NCBI GenBank assembly: GCA_017517985.1
Contig: JAFWWX010000231.1
Coordinates: 1-5,538, forward strand
Length of the DNA: 5,538 bases
Direction of reading: 5' to 3'
Source of the DNA: Clostridia bacterium
GTDB lineage: Bacteria > Bacillota_A > Clostridia > Oscillospirales > CAG-382
Positions within the stretch are counted from its first letter, which is position 1; the number at the start of each line of letters is the position of its first letter. Below, one piece after another: positions 1 to 5,309 of this stretch. The notes below the pieces were generated by a model, which worked only from the letters and a program-made list of their open reading frames with translations, made no database searches and was not told the origin of the DNA. Made by a program: the position numbers and the translations under genes.

Positions 1-567
1 CCTACCTGTACTACACTGGGCTTCACAACATATACCTGCGAAGACTGTGGAAACAGTTATGTTGGCGATTATGTTGATATGACAGAACATAACTACAGCA
101 AGGAAACTGTAGAGCCAACTTGTACTGAACACGGATATGCAGTATATACCTGTCCTGATTGTGGCAAGTCCTATATTGGCGATTATAAGGATAGCCTTGA
201 GCATACATATACCGAAACTGTAATTGCTCCTACATGTACTGAAATGGGTTACACTATTTTCAAGTGTAATGATTGCGATGATGAGTACAAAGGTGATTAC
301 ACCGACAAGCTTCCTCACGATTATGATAAGGCTGTAACTGAGCCAACTTGCACAGAATTCGGTTATACCACTTATTCTTGTAAGAACTGTGATGATGAAT
401 ATGTTGCAGATTACACAGATAAGCTTGCACACAAATATGAAACAGTTGTAACTGCTCCTACTTGCTTAACAATGGGATATACCACATACACCTGCGAATG
501 CGGCGACACTTATAAAGCAGATTACAAGGAGCCTTTAGGACATACTCCGTCAGACTGGATTATTGAT
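1..567 (+). repeat. Five tandem 114-nt repeats encoding 38-aa Cys-rich units
   Basis: Units begin with Pro-Thr-Cys at bases 1, 115, 229, 343 and 457, so the period is exactly 114 nt for the first four. The shared pattern is PTCTExGYTxYxCxxCGxxYxxDYxDxLxH, with Cys at unit positions 3, 13 and 16 and His at 30. In the third and fourth units the Gly after the CxxC is Asp. The fifth unit has lost one residue, making CxC (Cys-Glu-Cys) instead of CxxC. A degenerate unit with ECLTCG follows near 604-627. The array probably continues to the left of the window. Similar Cys-rich repeats are common in secreted clostridial proteins. Metal binding or disulfide formation is inference. Confidence 0.9.
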
Positions 568-3500
568 ACACCTGCAACTATCCAGAATGCCGGCGCTAAG
601 CATATCGAATGCTTAACATGTGGCATCGTACTTCAGTCTGCTGATATTGCCCAGCTCGTTGATGAAGACCGCACAGATGAGGATGGTGAAGCTTCGGTAG
701 GTAGCTATAGCATCATTCTGACAGACTCAAAGAATATCCCTATCTTCAACAGCGATATTACAATTGATGTCAACGACAATGTTACTATAAAGCTTCCCGC
801 AGGAAGACTTCTGGACTATGAAGACCAGACAACTATCACAGTATTCCATACTGAAACTCAGGAAGCTGTAACTGACCTTCAGATCTTCATTTATGATGCA
901 TCAAACAATGCTGCAACAGGCGCAACTGATGCAAATGGTCAGCTCAAGGTTCCTAACAATCAGTCCTCTACAGGAGACGATAACGGTACTATCGGAAAGG
1001 ATGAAAACGAAGACAAGTTCACTTTCGTTGTTCGTGTATCCGATAAGGAAAATGTTGTGATTCCTGATTGTGACATTTATATCGGTGAAAGCAACAATAT
1101 CGTAGTTGACCTTCCTGAAGGCGTAAAACCTTCTGCTGAAGCTCCCGTAATCGTAACAGTTGAAGACCAGTATGGTAATCCTCAGAAAAATGTTACCATC
1201 ATTGCTCTCGGCGACAACGATTATATAGAAAAAGGCAAGACCGACATCTACGGTCGCGTAACTCTTCCGATGGTAAGTGAAGGCTTTACCAATAATCAGG
1301 GACATGTAACAGTGGACAATATCAATGTTATTGTCAGCGATGAAATCGGTCTGATAGCTGATGCTTTTGTTAAGCATAATGAAGACGGCACCATTTCGGT
1401 TATTCTTCCTGAAGGCAAAACTATTAGCCACGCAAACAGAACAACCATCACAGTTCTTGACTCCGAAGGTCTTGCAATTGTTGGTAAAACAATTACCGTA
1501 ACTGACCTCGAAGAAAAGACTTACACTGCTGCAACAGATGAGACCGGCATAATTGTTGTTCCTCCTCTTTCGGAAGACTACTCAGATGAAACCGGTATGG
1601 CAGCAGTAAACGGTTACACTGTACTTATCACAGATGAAACAAAGCCTATCGAAAATGCTTTTGTTGAAATGATTGATGGCGTTATCAGTGTAATTCTTCC
1701 TGACGGTGTAGTATTTGACTACCACAACAGAATCACTGCAGAAATTAAGGATACCGAGGGTAATCCCGGAGTAGGTATTACCGTAAACTTTACCGACGGT
1801 AATAAAAATAACGAATCTGTTGTATCTGATGAAAATGGTAAGGCAATTGTACCTCCTGTTCATAAGGACATGACCGATGTCGAAGGTAAAGCAAAGGTTA
1901 ATGGTTATAACGTAGTTATTACTGATGAAACCAAGCCAATTGCTAATGCGTTTATTGAAATGGTTGATGGTAAAATCAGTGTGAAGCTTCCTGAAGGAGT
2001 TACATTCGATTACCACAACAGAATTACTGCAGTTGTAACTGACAGTGAAGACAAGCCTGTCAAGGATATGAGTGTAACTTTCACTGACATGGAAAACAAG
2101 AGTGAAACTAACCTGACCGATGAAAACGGTAAGGCGGTTGTTCCTCCTGCGAACATCGACTACACTGACATTAACGGATTTGCTCAGGTTGACGGATACT
2201 CTGTAACCATCAAGGATGAAAACGGGTTCATTGAAAAAGCATTCGTTACTCATACTGCTGACGACAAGCTTGACATTAAGCTTCCCGACAATCTCCTGAT
2301 CCAGTATTCTAATAGAATCACTGTTCAGGTAACTGACAGAGAAACACAGGCGCCTGTTAAGGACCTCGCGGTCACTATAAACGAAGTCCTTGTTCCAACT
2401 GAGTCTGAGGAAGAAACTCAAAATCCTGACTCTTCAGAAAATAATCCGGATGCGCCTGGTGCAGGTACATCTAATGAAAATGAGTCTGACAAAACTGCAC
2501 CTGAAGCAAAGACCATGACCGGTACGACCGACGCCAAGGGTGTTGTAGTATTCCCGCCGCTTAACGAGGATATTACTGACAACGAAGGTAACTCCGGTAT
2601 CGAAGAAACTAAACCGGGCGCTGGCGAAGATACTGACGGTGACGGAAAAGAAGACAAACCGGGTGCTGATGTAACAACAACTTATAAAGTTCTCGTAAAT
2701 GATACAAAGGGTGTCATCGGTGATGCGCTCGTTAAAATCGAGGACGGCAAAGTAACTGTTACACTTCCTGATGGAAAGACATTAACAACCAGCAACCAGA
2801 CAACTGTAACTGTAAAAGATAACGAAGATAAGGCCGTTAAGGGTGTATCTGTTACTATCAAAGATAAAACCACATCCAAATCCGGTACTACTGATGCAAA
2901 CGGTAAGGTAACTCTTCCTGTTAAGTCATCCGGTGGTGGTGGCGGCAGCTACTCCGGTGGCGGTGGTGGCGGTGGTTCTTATTCGTCCACAACCATTAAA
3001 GTTGTAGATAAAGACGGTAAGACAGTATCCGTATCAAGATCCACAGCAACCAATAAAGCTACCCTTACTCTTCCTGCAGGCAAGAATCTTTTGAAGGATG
3101 ATAACTATTACGAAATCACAGTTACATCCGGCTCAAAGGCAAAGGCAGATTATACTATCGTTCTCAAAGACCGTAACGGAAACGAAGTAACAGGTGTTAC
3201 TGATGATGATGGTAAAATCACACTTCCCGGTGTTGAACACAAATCATACATCTTCGGTTATCCGGATGGAACCTTCAGACCGAACGGCAATATGACAAGA
3301 AGCGAAGCTGCAGCAATCTTTGCGCGCCTCATCGCAGAAGCCAAGGGCGAAACTATCTCTGGTAAATCTTCCTTCAAGGATGTTGCATCTGGTGAATGGT
3401 ATGCATCTTATGTTGCATATCTGGAAAAATATGATGTAATCAAGGGCTATGCGGATAATACATTCCGCGCAGACAATCAGGTTACACGTGCAGAGTTTGT

Positions 3501-3876
3501 TGCAATGAGCGTTCGCTACTATGACTTATTCAGTGATCTTCCTACAGTGTCCAACACAAAGAAATACAGCGATGTATCTTCTAACTATTGGGCAGTGAAA
3601 GAGATTTCTGTAGCAAAAGAAATTGGCTGGCTTAACGGATACGCTGACGGTACATTCCGTGGTGATAATGAAATCACTCGCGCAGAAGCCGTTACAGTTA
3701 TCAACCGTGCAACTGGACGTACTCCTGATAAGGAGCACATCAATGAGAACTATACCAAGCTTAACAGATTCACTGATGTGACTGATAACAATGCATGGTT
3801 CTTCTATGATTGCATGGAAGCTTGCAATACTCATTTAGGCGCAACAACTTCTGACGGTGAAAATTGGATAGACTAA
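1..3876 (+). CDS. Large SLH-domain cell-surface protein with Cys-rich and Ig-like repeats (5' partial)
   Basis: The frame is open from base 1 to the TAA at 3874-3876, giving 1291 visible residues; the start, signal peptide and any N-terminal domain lie left of the window. The Met at base 79 sits inside a repeat and is not the start. Order by visible residue: five 38-aa Cys-rich repeats (1-189) and a degenerate sixth Cys-pair unit (about 190-220); about eight beta-rich units (about 235-1078) with the pattern VxVxDxxxxPVxxxxVTxxD...TDxNGKxxxPP; acidic linkers (800-838 and 860-892) within or after unit six; a Gly-rich linker (976-996); and an SLH module (1079-1291). SLH domains bind secondary cell-wall polymers, so the protein should be displayed on the cell surface. 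I see no LPXTG motif or C-terminal membrane helix. The beta units resemble Ig-like/Big or carboxypeptidase-regulatory-like folds; the exact family and the ligand are unknown. The next gene begins 59 bases after the stop. Confidence 0.93.
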   Translation, partial: PTCTTLGFTTYTCEDCGNSYVGDYVDMTEHNYSKETVEPTCTEHGYAVYTCPDCGKSYIGDYKDSLEHTYTETVIAPTCTEMGYTIFKCNDCDDEYKGDYTDKLPHDYDKAVTEPTCTEFGYTTYSCKNCDDEYVADYTDKLAHKYETVVTAPTCLTMGYTTYTCECGDTYKADYKEPLGHTPSDWIIDTPATIQNAGAKHIECLTCGIVLQSADIAQLVDEDRTDEDGEASVGSYSIILTDSKNIPIFNSDITIDVNDNVTIKLPAGRLLDYEDQTTITVFHTETQEAVTDLQIFIYDASNNAATGATDANGQLKVPNNQSSTGDDNGTIGKDENEDKFTFVVRVSDKENVVIPDCDIYIGESNNIVVDLPEGVKPSAEAPVIVTVEDQYGNPQKNVTIIALGDNDYIEKGKTDIYGRVTLPMVSEGFTNNQGHVTVDNINVIVSDEIGLIADAFVKHNEDGTISVILPEGKTISHANRTTITVLDSEGLAIVGKTITVTDLEEKTYTAATDETGIIVVPPLSEDYSDETGMAAVNGYTVLITDETKPIENAFVEMIDGVISVILPDGVVFDYHNRITAEIKDTEGNPGVGITVNFTDGNKNNESVVSDENGKAIVPPVHKDMTDVEGKAKVNGYNVVITDETKPIANAFIEMVDGKISVKLPEGVTFDYHNRITAVVTDSEDKPVKDMSVTFTDMENKSETNLTDENGKAVVPPANIDYTDINGFAQVDGYSVTIKDENGFIEKAFVTHTADDKLDIKLPDNLLIQYSNRITVQVTDRETQAPVKDLAVTINEVLVPTESEEETQNPDSSENNPDAPGAGTSNENESDKTAPEAKTMTGTTDAKGVVVFPPLNEDITDNEGNSGIEETKPGAGEDTDGDGKEDKPGADVTTTYKVLVNDTKGVIGDALVKIEDGKVTVTLPDGKTLTTSNQTTVTVKDNEDKAVKGVSVTIKDKTTSKSGTTDANGKVTLPVKSSGGGGGSYSGGGGGGGSYSSTTIKVVDKDGKTVSVSRSTATNKATLTLPAGKNLLKDDNYYEITVTSGSKAKADYTIVLKDRNGNEVTGVTDDDGKITLPGVEHKSYIFGYPDGTFRPNGNMTRSEAAAIFARLIAEAKGETISGKSSFKDVASGEWYASYVAYLEKYDVIKGYADNTFRADNQVTRAEFVAMSVRYYDLFSDLPTVSNTKKYSDVSSNYWAVKEISVAKEIGWLNGYADGTFRGDNEITRAEAVTVINRATGRTPDKEHINENYTKLNRFTDVTDNNAWFFYDCMEACNTHLGATTSDGENWID
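1303..2178 (+). repeat. Three consecutive 97-98-aa beta-domain repeats
   Basis: Unit boundaries fall at 1303, 1597, 1888 and 2179, giving 98, 97 and 97 residues. The second and third units are very close: both contain ITDETKPI, FDYHNRITA and DENGKA(I/V)VPP at the same positions, and they are similar at the DNA level as well. More diverged copies lie before them (about 703-1302) and after them (2179-2577, 2674-2925 and 2989-3231). Each unit has the alternating hydrophobic pattern and DxNG turns expected of an extracellular beta-sandwich stalk. The near-identity of the two central units suggests recent duplication. Confidence 0.85.
2398..2676 (+). other. Acidic, low-complexity linker segments with a DxDxDG calcium-loop-like motif
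   Basis: Within the sixth beta unit the coding sequence is interrupted by a Glu/Asp/Asn/Ser/Pro-rich stretch (2398-2514). The unit then resumes with the TDAKGVVVFPP strand and is followed by a second acidic stretch (2578-2676). The second stretch contains DTDGDGKED at 2629-2655, matching the DxDxDGxxD pattern of thrombospondin type 3, OmpA-like and EF-hand-type calcium loops. The linkers probably act as flexible spacers; calcium binding by a single short loop is only a possibility. Confidence 0.6.
2926..2988 (+). other. Poly-glycine/serine/tyrosine linker
   Basis: The codons encode two runs of five and seven glycines separated and flanked by Ser-Tyr-Ser. The DNA is built from repeating GGT/GGC codons. 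It joins the seventh and eighth beta units and probably acts as a flexible hinge between the stalk and the wall-anchoring end. Confidence 0.85.
3235..3876 (+). other. C-terminal SLH (S-layer homology) wall-anchoring module
   Basis: Three GYxDxTFRxxxxxTRxE motifs are visible: GYPDGTFRPNGNMTRSE (from 3256), GYADNTFRADNQVTRAE (from 3448) and GYADGTFRGDNEITRAE (from 3640). The second and third are preceded by the usual SLH first half (FKDV...W from 3373 and YSDV...YWA from 3565). The first motif lacks that half and follows the last beta unit directly. The module ends with an orphan first half (FTDVTDNNAWFFYDCMEACN from 3769) without its GYxDGTF half. As I recall, this half-shifted layout occurs in many clostridial SLH proteins. 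SLH triplets bind pyruvylated secondary cell-wall polymers. Confidence 0.93.
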
Positions 3877-3888
3877 TCTGAGTTTTAA

Positions 3889-3914
3889 GTCCGGAGGGGG
3901 TAACTCCTCCGGAC
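3889..3914 (+). promoter_or_regulatory. Strong intergenic hairpin without a T-run
   Basis: GTCCGGAGG (3889-3897) pairs perfectly with CCTCCGGAC (3906-3914) around an 8-nt loop. It starts 12 bases after the SLH gene stop and ends 21 bases before the next start. No T-run follows; the next bases are GATTATAAAAAG, so it is not a canonical intrinsic terminator. It could be a leaky terminator, a 3'-end stability or RNase-processing structure, or a device that sets the expression ratio of the two genes. No separate promoter for the downstream gene is obvious in the 59-base gap. Confidence 0.6.
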
Positions 3915-3935
3915 GATTATAAAAAGAAGGTGAAA

Positions 3936-4445
3936 ATGATGAAAACTAAGATTTTCAGTATGGTATTTGCCATACTCATGTTGTGTTGCAGTATGACCAC
4001 AGCATTTGCTGCTCAGGGAACCGATGGTGATGAGCTCCATGTGGTCGAAGCACAGAAACTTGAAATTCAACTCGGCACAGAATGGGCTGGTGTGGAATTC
4101 ATGCTCAGAACCGATGCCGGAGTATATCCCGGAGTAATTCCCGTAGATGAAACCGGCGTACTTTCATTGGAAATTGGCGGTAGCAAGACTTATATCCTTT
4201 CGTGTTTACAGTCTTCCGTTGATATTCCGGACCTTACATTGTTGCAGGCTCCTGTCACAAGCGAGACTGAACCCGACAAAGATGATTTGGTAGATATCAA
4301 AGATAAAGAACCTGCGGTTCCTACTTCTCACATAATTATGTTTGTCGGAGGAATTGTAATAGCAATTGGAATATTAGTTGCAATTTACATATCCAACAAA
4401 AACAGACAAATTGTGCAAGATGACGACGAAGATGATGATTTTTAA
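3936..4445 (+). CDS. Small secreted single-pass membrane protein with acidic cytoplasmic tail, unknown function
   Basis: I do not recognise a named family. From the ATG at 3936 it has 169 residues. A signal peptide is clear: Met-Met-Lys-Thr-Lys, then a hydrophobic core (IFSMVFAILMLCCSM), then AFAA as a likely signal peptidase I site. The ectodomain of about 100 residues contains EWAGVEFMLRTDAGVYPGV and an IGGSKTYILSC segment, then an acidic Pro/Thr stem. A transmembrane helix follows (IIMFVGGIVIAIGILVAIYI), then a short tail that ends DDDEDDDF. Topology is therefore type I with an acidic cytoplasmic end. The AGAAGG site at 3925-3930 favours ATG 3936 or ATG 3939; a GTG at 3930 overlaps the SD and is unlikely. 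Lying just downstream of the SLH gene, it may act with it at the envelope (inference). Confidence 0.85.
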   Translation: MMKTKIFSMVFAILMLCCSMTTAFAAQGTDGDELHVVEAQKLEIQLGTEWAGVEFMLRTDAGVYPGVIPVDETGVLSLEIGGSKTYILSCLQSSVDIPDLTLLQAPVTSETEPDKDDLVDIKDKEPAVPTSHIIMFVGGIVIAIGILVAIYISNKNRQIVQDDDEDDDF

Positions 4446-4535
4446 GAAAATTCTTTCTCCAGACTGAGATAGAAAGCAAAAATCAAAACTTTGGGTAAAT
4501 ATTTTGTGCAAAACATAAAAACTTTACTAATCGGC
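4446..4535. other. AT-rich upstream spacer, no gene seen
   Basis: These 90 bases separate the membrane-protein stop from the downstream promoter. A weak 6-bp inverted repeat (CTTTCT 4453-4458 with AGAAAG 4471-4476) has no T-run after it, so I do not call a terminator for the upstream gene. A short palindrome, TTTTG-TG-CAAAA (4502-4513), lies about 22 bases upstream of the -35 box and could be an operator, but is too short to claim. Confidence 0.5.
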
Positions 4536-4564
4536 TTGACAAATGGATTATATTTTGCTATACT
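4536..4564 (+). promoter_or_regulatory. Near-consensus sigma-A type promoter with extended -10
   Basis: TTGACA (4536-4541) is a perfect -35 box. A 17-base spacer separates it from TATACT (4559-4564), one mismatch from TATAAT. A TG at 4556-4557 one base before the -10 gives an extended -10 element. The expected transcription start is near G4571. This promoter drives the structured leader and the DUF3268/sigma factor operon. Its strength suggests that control is exerted after initiation, through the leader RNA. Confidence 0.9.
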
Positions 4565-4703
4565 ATAACCGTGACAGGAGCTTGCATCCAGGCTCTCGGT
4601 ACATCGGACGAATTCCCGGTGTTAGACTTGTTCTTGGAAGTGGCAAGGAACCGTTACGGATTTAGCGCACTGAGCGATCCATAATGATGCAAGCCAAATT
4701 GAA

Positions 4704-4729
4704 TATTAAAGCCGGAGGGCTGCTTAATA
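4704..4729 (+). promoter_or_regulatory. Candidate antiterminator hairpin
   Basis: TATTAAAGCC (4704-4713) can pair with GGCT (4718-4721) and TTAATA (4724-4729), around a GGAG loop and with GC bulged. This makes 10 bp locally. It uses AAAGCCGGA (4708-4716), which is also the left arm of the terminator stem, so the two structures cannot coexist. The local fold forms first during transcription. Whether it is an antiterminator or only a transient fold is inference. Confidence 0.5.
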
Positions 4730-4818
4730 CTTTACAGAGTCAATCGTTGGGATGAGACACCAAAATTCCCGACACTATGGCTCTGTATTGTTATTTTTGC
4801 AGACTTTCCGGCTTTTTT
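4708..4818 (+). terminator. Long-range terminator stem with T6 run and branched interior
   Basis: AAAGCCGGAGGGCTGC (4708-4723) pairs with 4799-4815 over 16 bp: nine Watson-Crick pairs with TCCGGCTTT (4807-4815), then GGG with CTT (two G-U pairs), a bulged A4803, and CTGC with GCAG. The run of six T (4813-4818) directly follows GGC. The interior holds a second stem-loop: TACAGAGTC 4733-4741 with GGCTCTGTA 4779-4787, and GTTGGGA 4746-4752 with TCCCGAC 4767-4773, closing a 14-nt loop. It ends 23 bases before the DUF3268 start and before its ribosome binding site, as expected of a transcription attenuator. Confidence 0.7.
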
Positions 4819-4827
4819 CATTATAAC

Positions 4828-4834
4828 AGGAGGT
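4828..4834 (+). promoter_or_regulatory. Ribosome binding site deciding the TTG start of the DUF3268 gene
   Basis: AGGAGGT is a full Shine-Dalgarno match. It lies just after the terminator, with 8 bases between GGAGG and TTG 4842. No ATG is available at this distance, so the TTG start is well supported. Confidence 0.9.
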
Positions 4835-4841
4835 AATTAAT

Positions 4842-5309
4842 TTGAATAAAAAGACTAAAAAAAGAAAGGGATTAAGCGCTGCACCTACCCGTTGTCCGTA
4901 CTGTGGTAGTAGTGTAGTTTTCAGAAGTGCTGACGGTATCTACCAGGATAACAGTCGCGGCATGATGCTCTATGTATGCTCACATTATCCCCAGTGCGAT
5001 GCTTATGTAAGAACGCACGCAGGTACAAAGATTCCTGTTGGCAGCATGGCAAACCATGAACTCAGAAGCTTACGTAAAACAGCGCATCACTATTTTGATC
5101 AGTTACATAAATCCGGATTCATGACCAAGGATGATGCATATTACTGGCTCGCAAGCATCATTGATGCTCCGATGTCACAGGCTCATATCGGATACCTTAG
5201 CGAGTATTACTGTAAGCAGGTTATTGAGAAGAGCAAAGAATATCTCGAAAGGTGCCGTAATAAACGAAAAAACTTTAATCTTTGTAAAGGAGGTGCAATG
5301 GCATCATGA
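4842..5309 (+). CDS. DUF3268-type zinc-finger-containing protein
   Basis: The product has 155 residues and starts at TTG. A basic N-terminus (KKTKKRK, residues 3-9) is followed by a four-cysteine finger: CPYC (Cys18, Cys21) and CSHYPQC (Cys46, Cys52). The CPYCG...YVCSxYPxCDAYV arrangement resembles the C4 zinc ribbons at the C-terminus of type IA topoisomerases, which bind single-stranded DNA. The second half is helical, with ELRSLRKTAHHYFDQLHKSG and a MSQAHIGYLSEYYCKQVIE segment that I associate with DUF3268. The biochemical function of the family is unknown; nucleic acid binding is inference from the finger and basic start. The stop overlaps the ATG of the sigma factor gene, so the two are probably translationally coupled. 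Expression is likely gated by the structured leader. Confidence 0.87.
   Translation: MNKKTKKRKGLSAAPTRCPYCGSSVVFRSADGIYQDNSRGMMLYVCSHYPQCDAYVRTHAGTKIPVGSMANHELRSLRKTAHHYFDQLHKSGFMTKDDAYYWLASIIDAPMSQAHIGYLSEYYCKQVIEKSKEYLERCRNKRKNFNLCKGGAMAS
5286..5295 (+). promoter_or_regulatory. Shine-Dalgarno site for the sigma factor, inside the DUF3268 gene
   Basis: AAAGGAGGTG is a complete SD sequence located in the last codons of the DUF3268 gene. The gap from GGAGG to ATG 5306 is 12 bases, longer than optimal. An ATG at 5298 is only 4 bases away, but it is in frame with the DUF3268 gene and stops after three codons. Confidence 0.8.

Larger units (their letters stand above)
4571..4818 (+). ncRNA. Structured leader RNA / riboswitch-like attenuator upstream of the DUF3268 operon
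   Basis: The first domain is closed by a perfect 9-bp helix, GCTTGCATC (4580-4588) with GATGCAAGC (4686-4694). Inside, three hairpins can form: ACATCGG 4601-4607 with CCGGTGT 4616-4622; GTTCTTG 4630-4636 with 4644-4651 (one bulge); and GGAT 4658-4661 plus CGC 4666-4668 with GCG 4674-4676 plus ATCC 4677-4680. CGGT 4597-4600 with ACCG 4650-4653 is an alternative pairing closing the first two; it shares A4650 and C4651 with the second hairpin. An 8-nt AAATTGAA linker region then leads to the terminator domain. I see no consensus core of the common riboswitches (cobalamin, SAM, glycine, ZTP, T-box). I recall a conserved 'DUF3268' RNA motif described for Firmicutes; the gene downstream fits, but I cannot compare consensus sequences. 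It could also accumulate as a stand-alone RNA of about 248 nt. Confidence 0.75.

Noticed and set aside
901..1431. Reverse-strand open frame of 176 codons
   Set aside because: It is antisense to the repeat protein, has no good start context, and its protein is a low-complexity shadow of the repeat coding strand.
1582..2421. Reverse-strand open frame of 279 codons
   Set aside because: It is long only because the sense repeats avoid certain codons; the translation is unlike any family and mirrors the duplicated units.
2418..2879. Two Ser/Val-rich reverse-strand open frames
   Set aside because: They are shadows of the acidic linker and Thr/Val-rich beta domain coding sequence.
3526..4070. Reverse-strand open frames across the SLH end and the membrane protein start
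   Set aside because: They overlap strong sense genes with signal peptide and SLH motifs and lack their own ribosome binding sites.
4453..4476. Inverted repeat CTTTCT...AGAAAG after the membrane protein gene as a terminator
   Set aside because: The stem is only 6 bp and AT-rich, and it is followed by A residues rather than a T-run.
4502..4513. Palindrome TTTTG-TG-CAAAA upstream of the -35 box as an operator
   Set aside because: Such a short AT-rich palindrome is expected by chance in this spacer.
4571..4818. 6S RNA, SRP RNA, RNase P RNA or a common riboswitch
   Set aside because: The sequence lacks the signature cores I know (SRP domain IV loop, RNase P GAGGAAAGTCC block, B12 box, T-box AGGGTGG), and the overall layout with an attenuator before a gene fits better.
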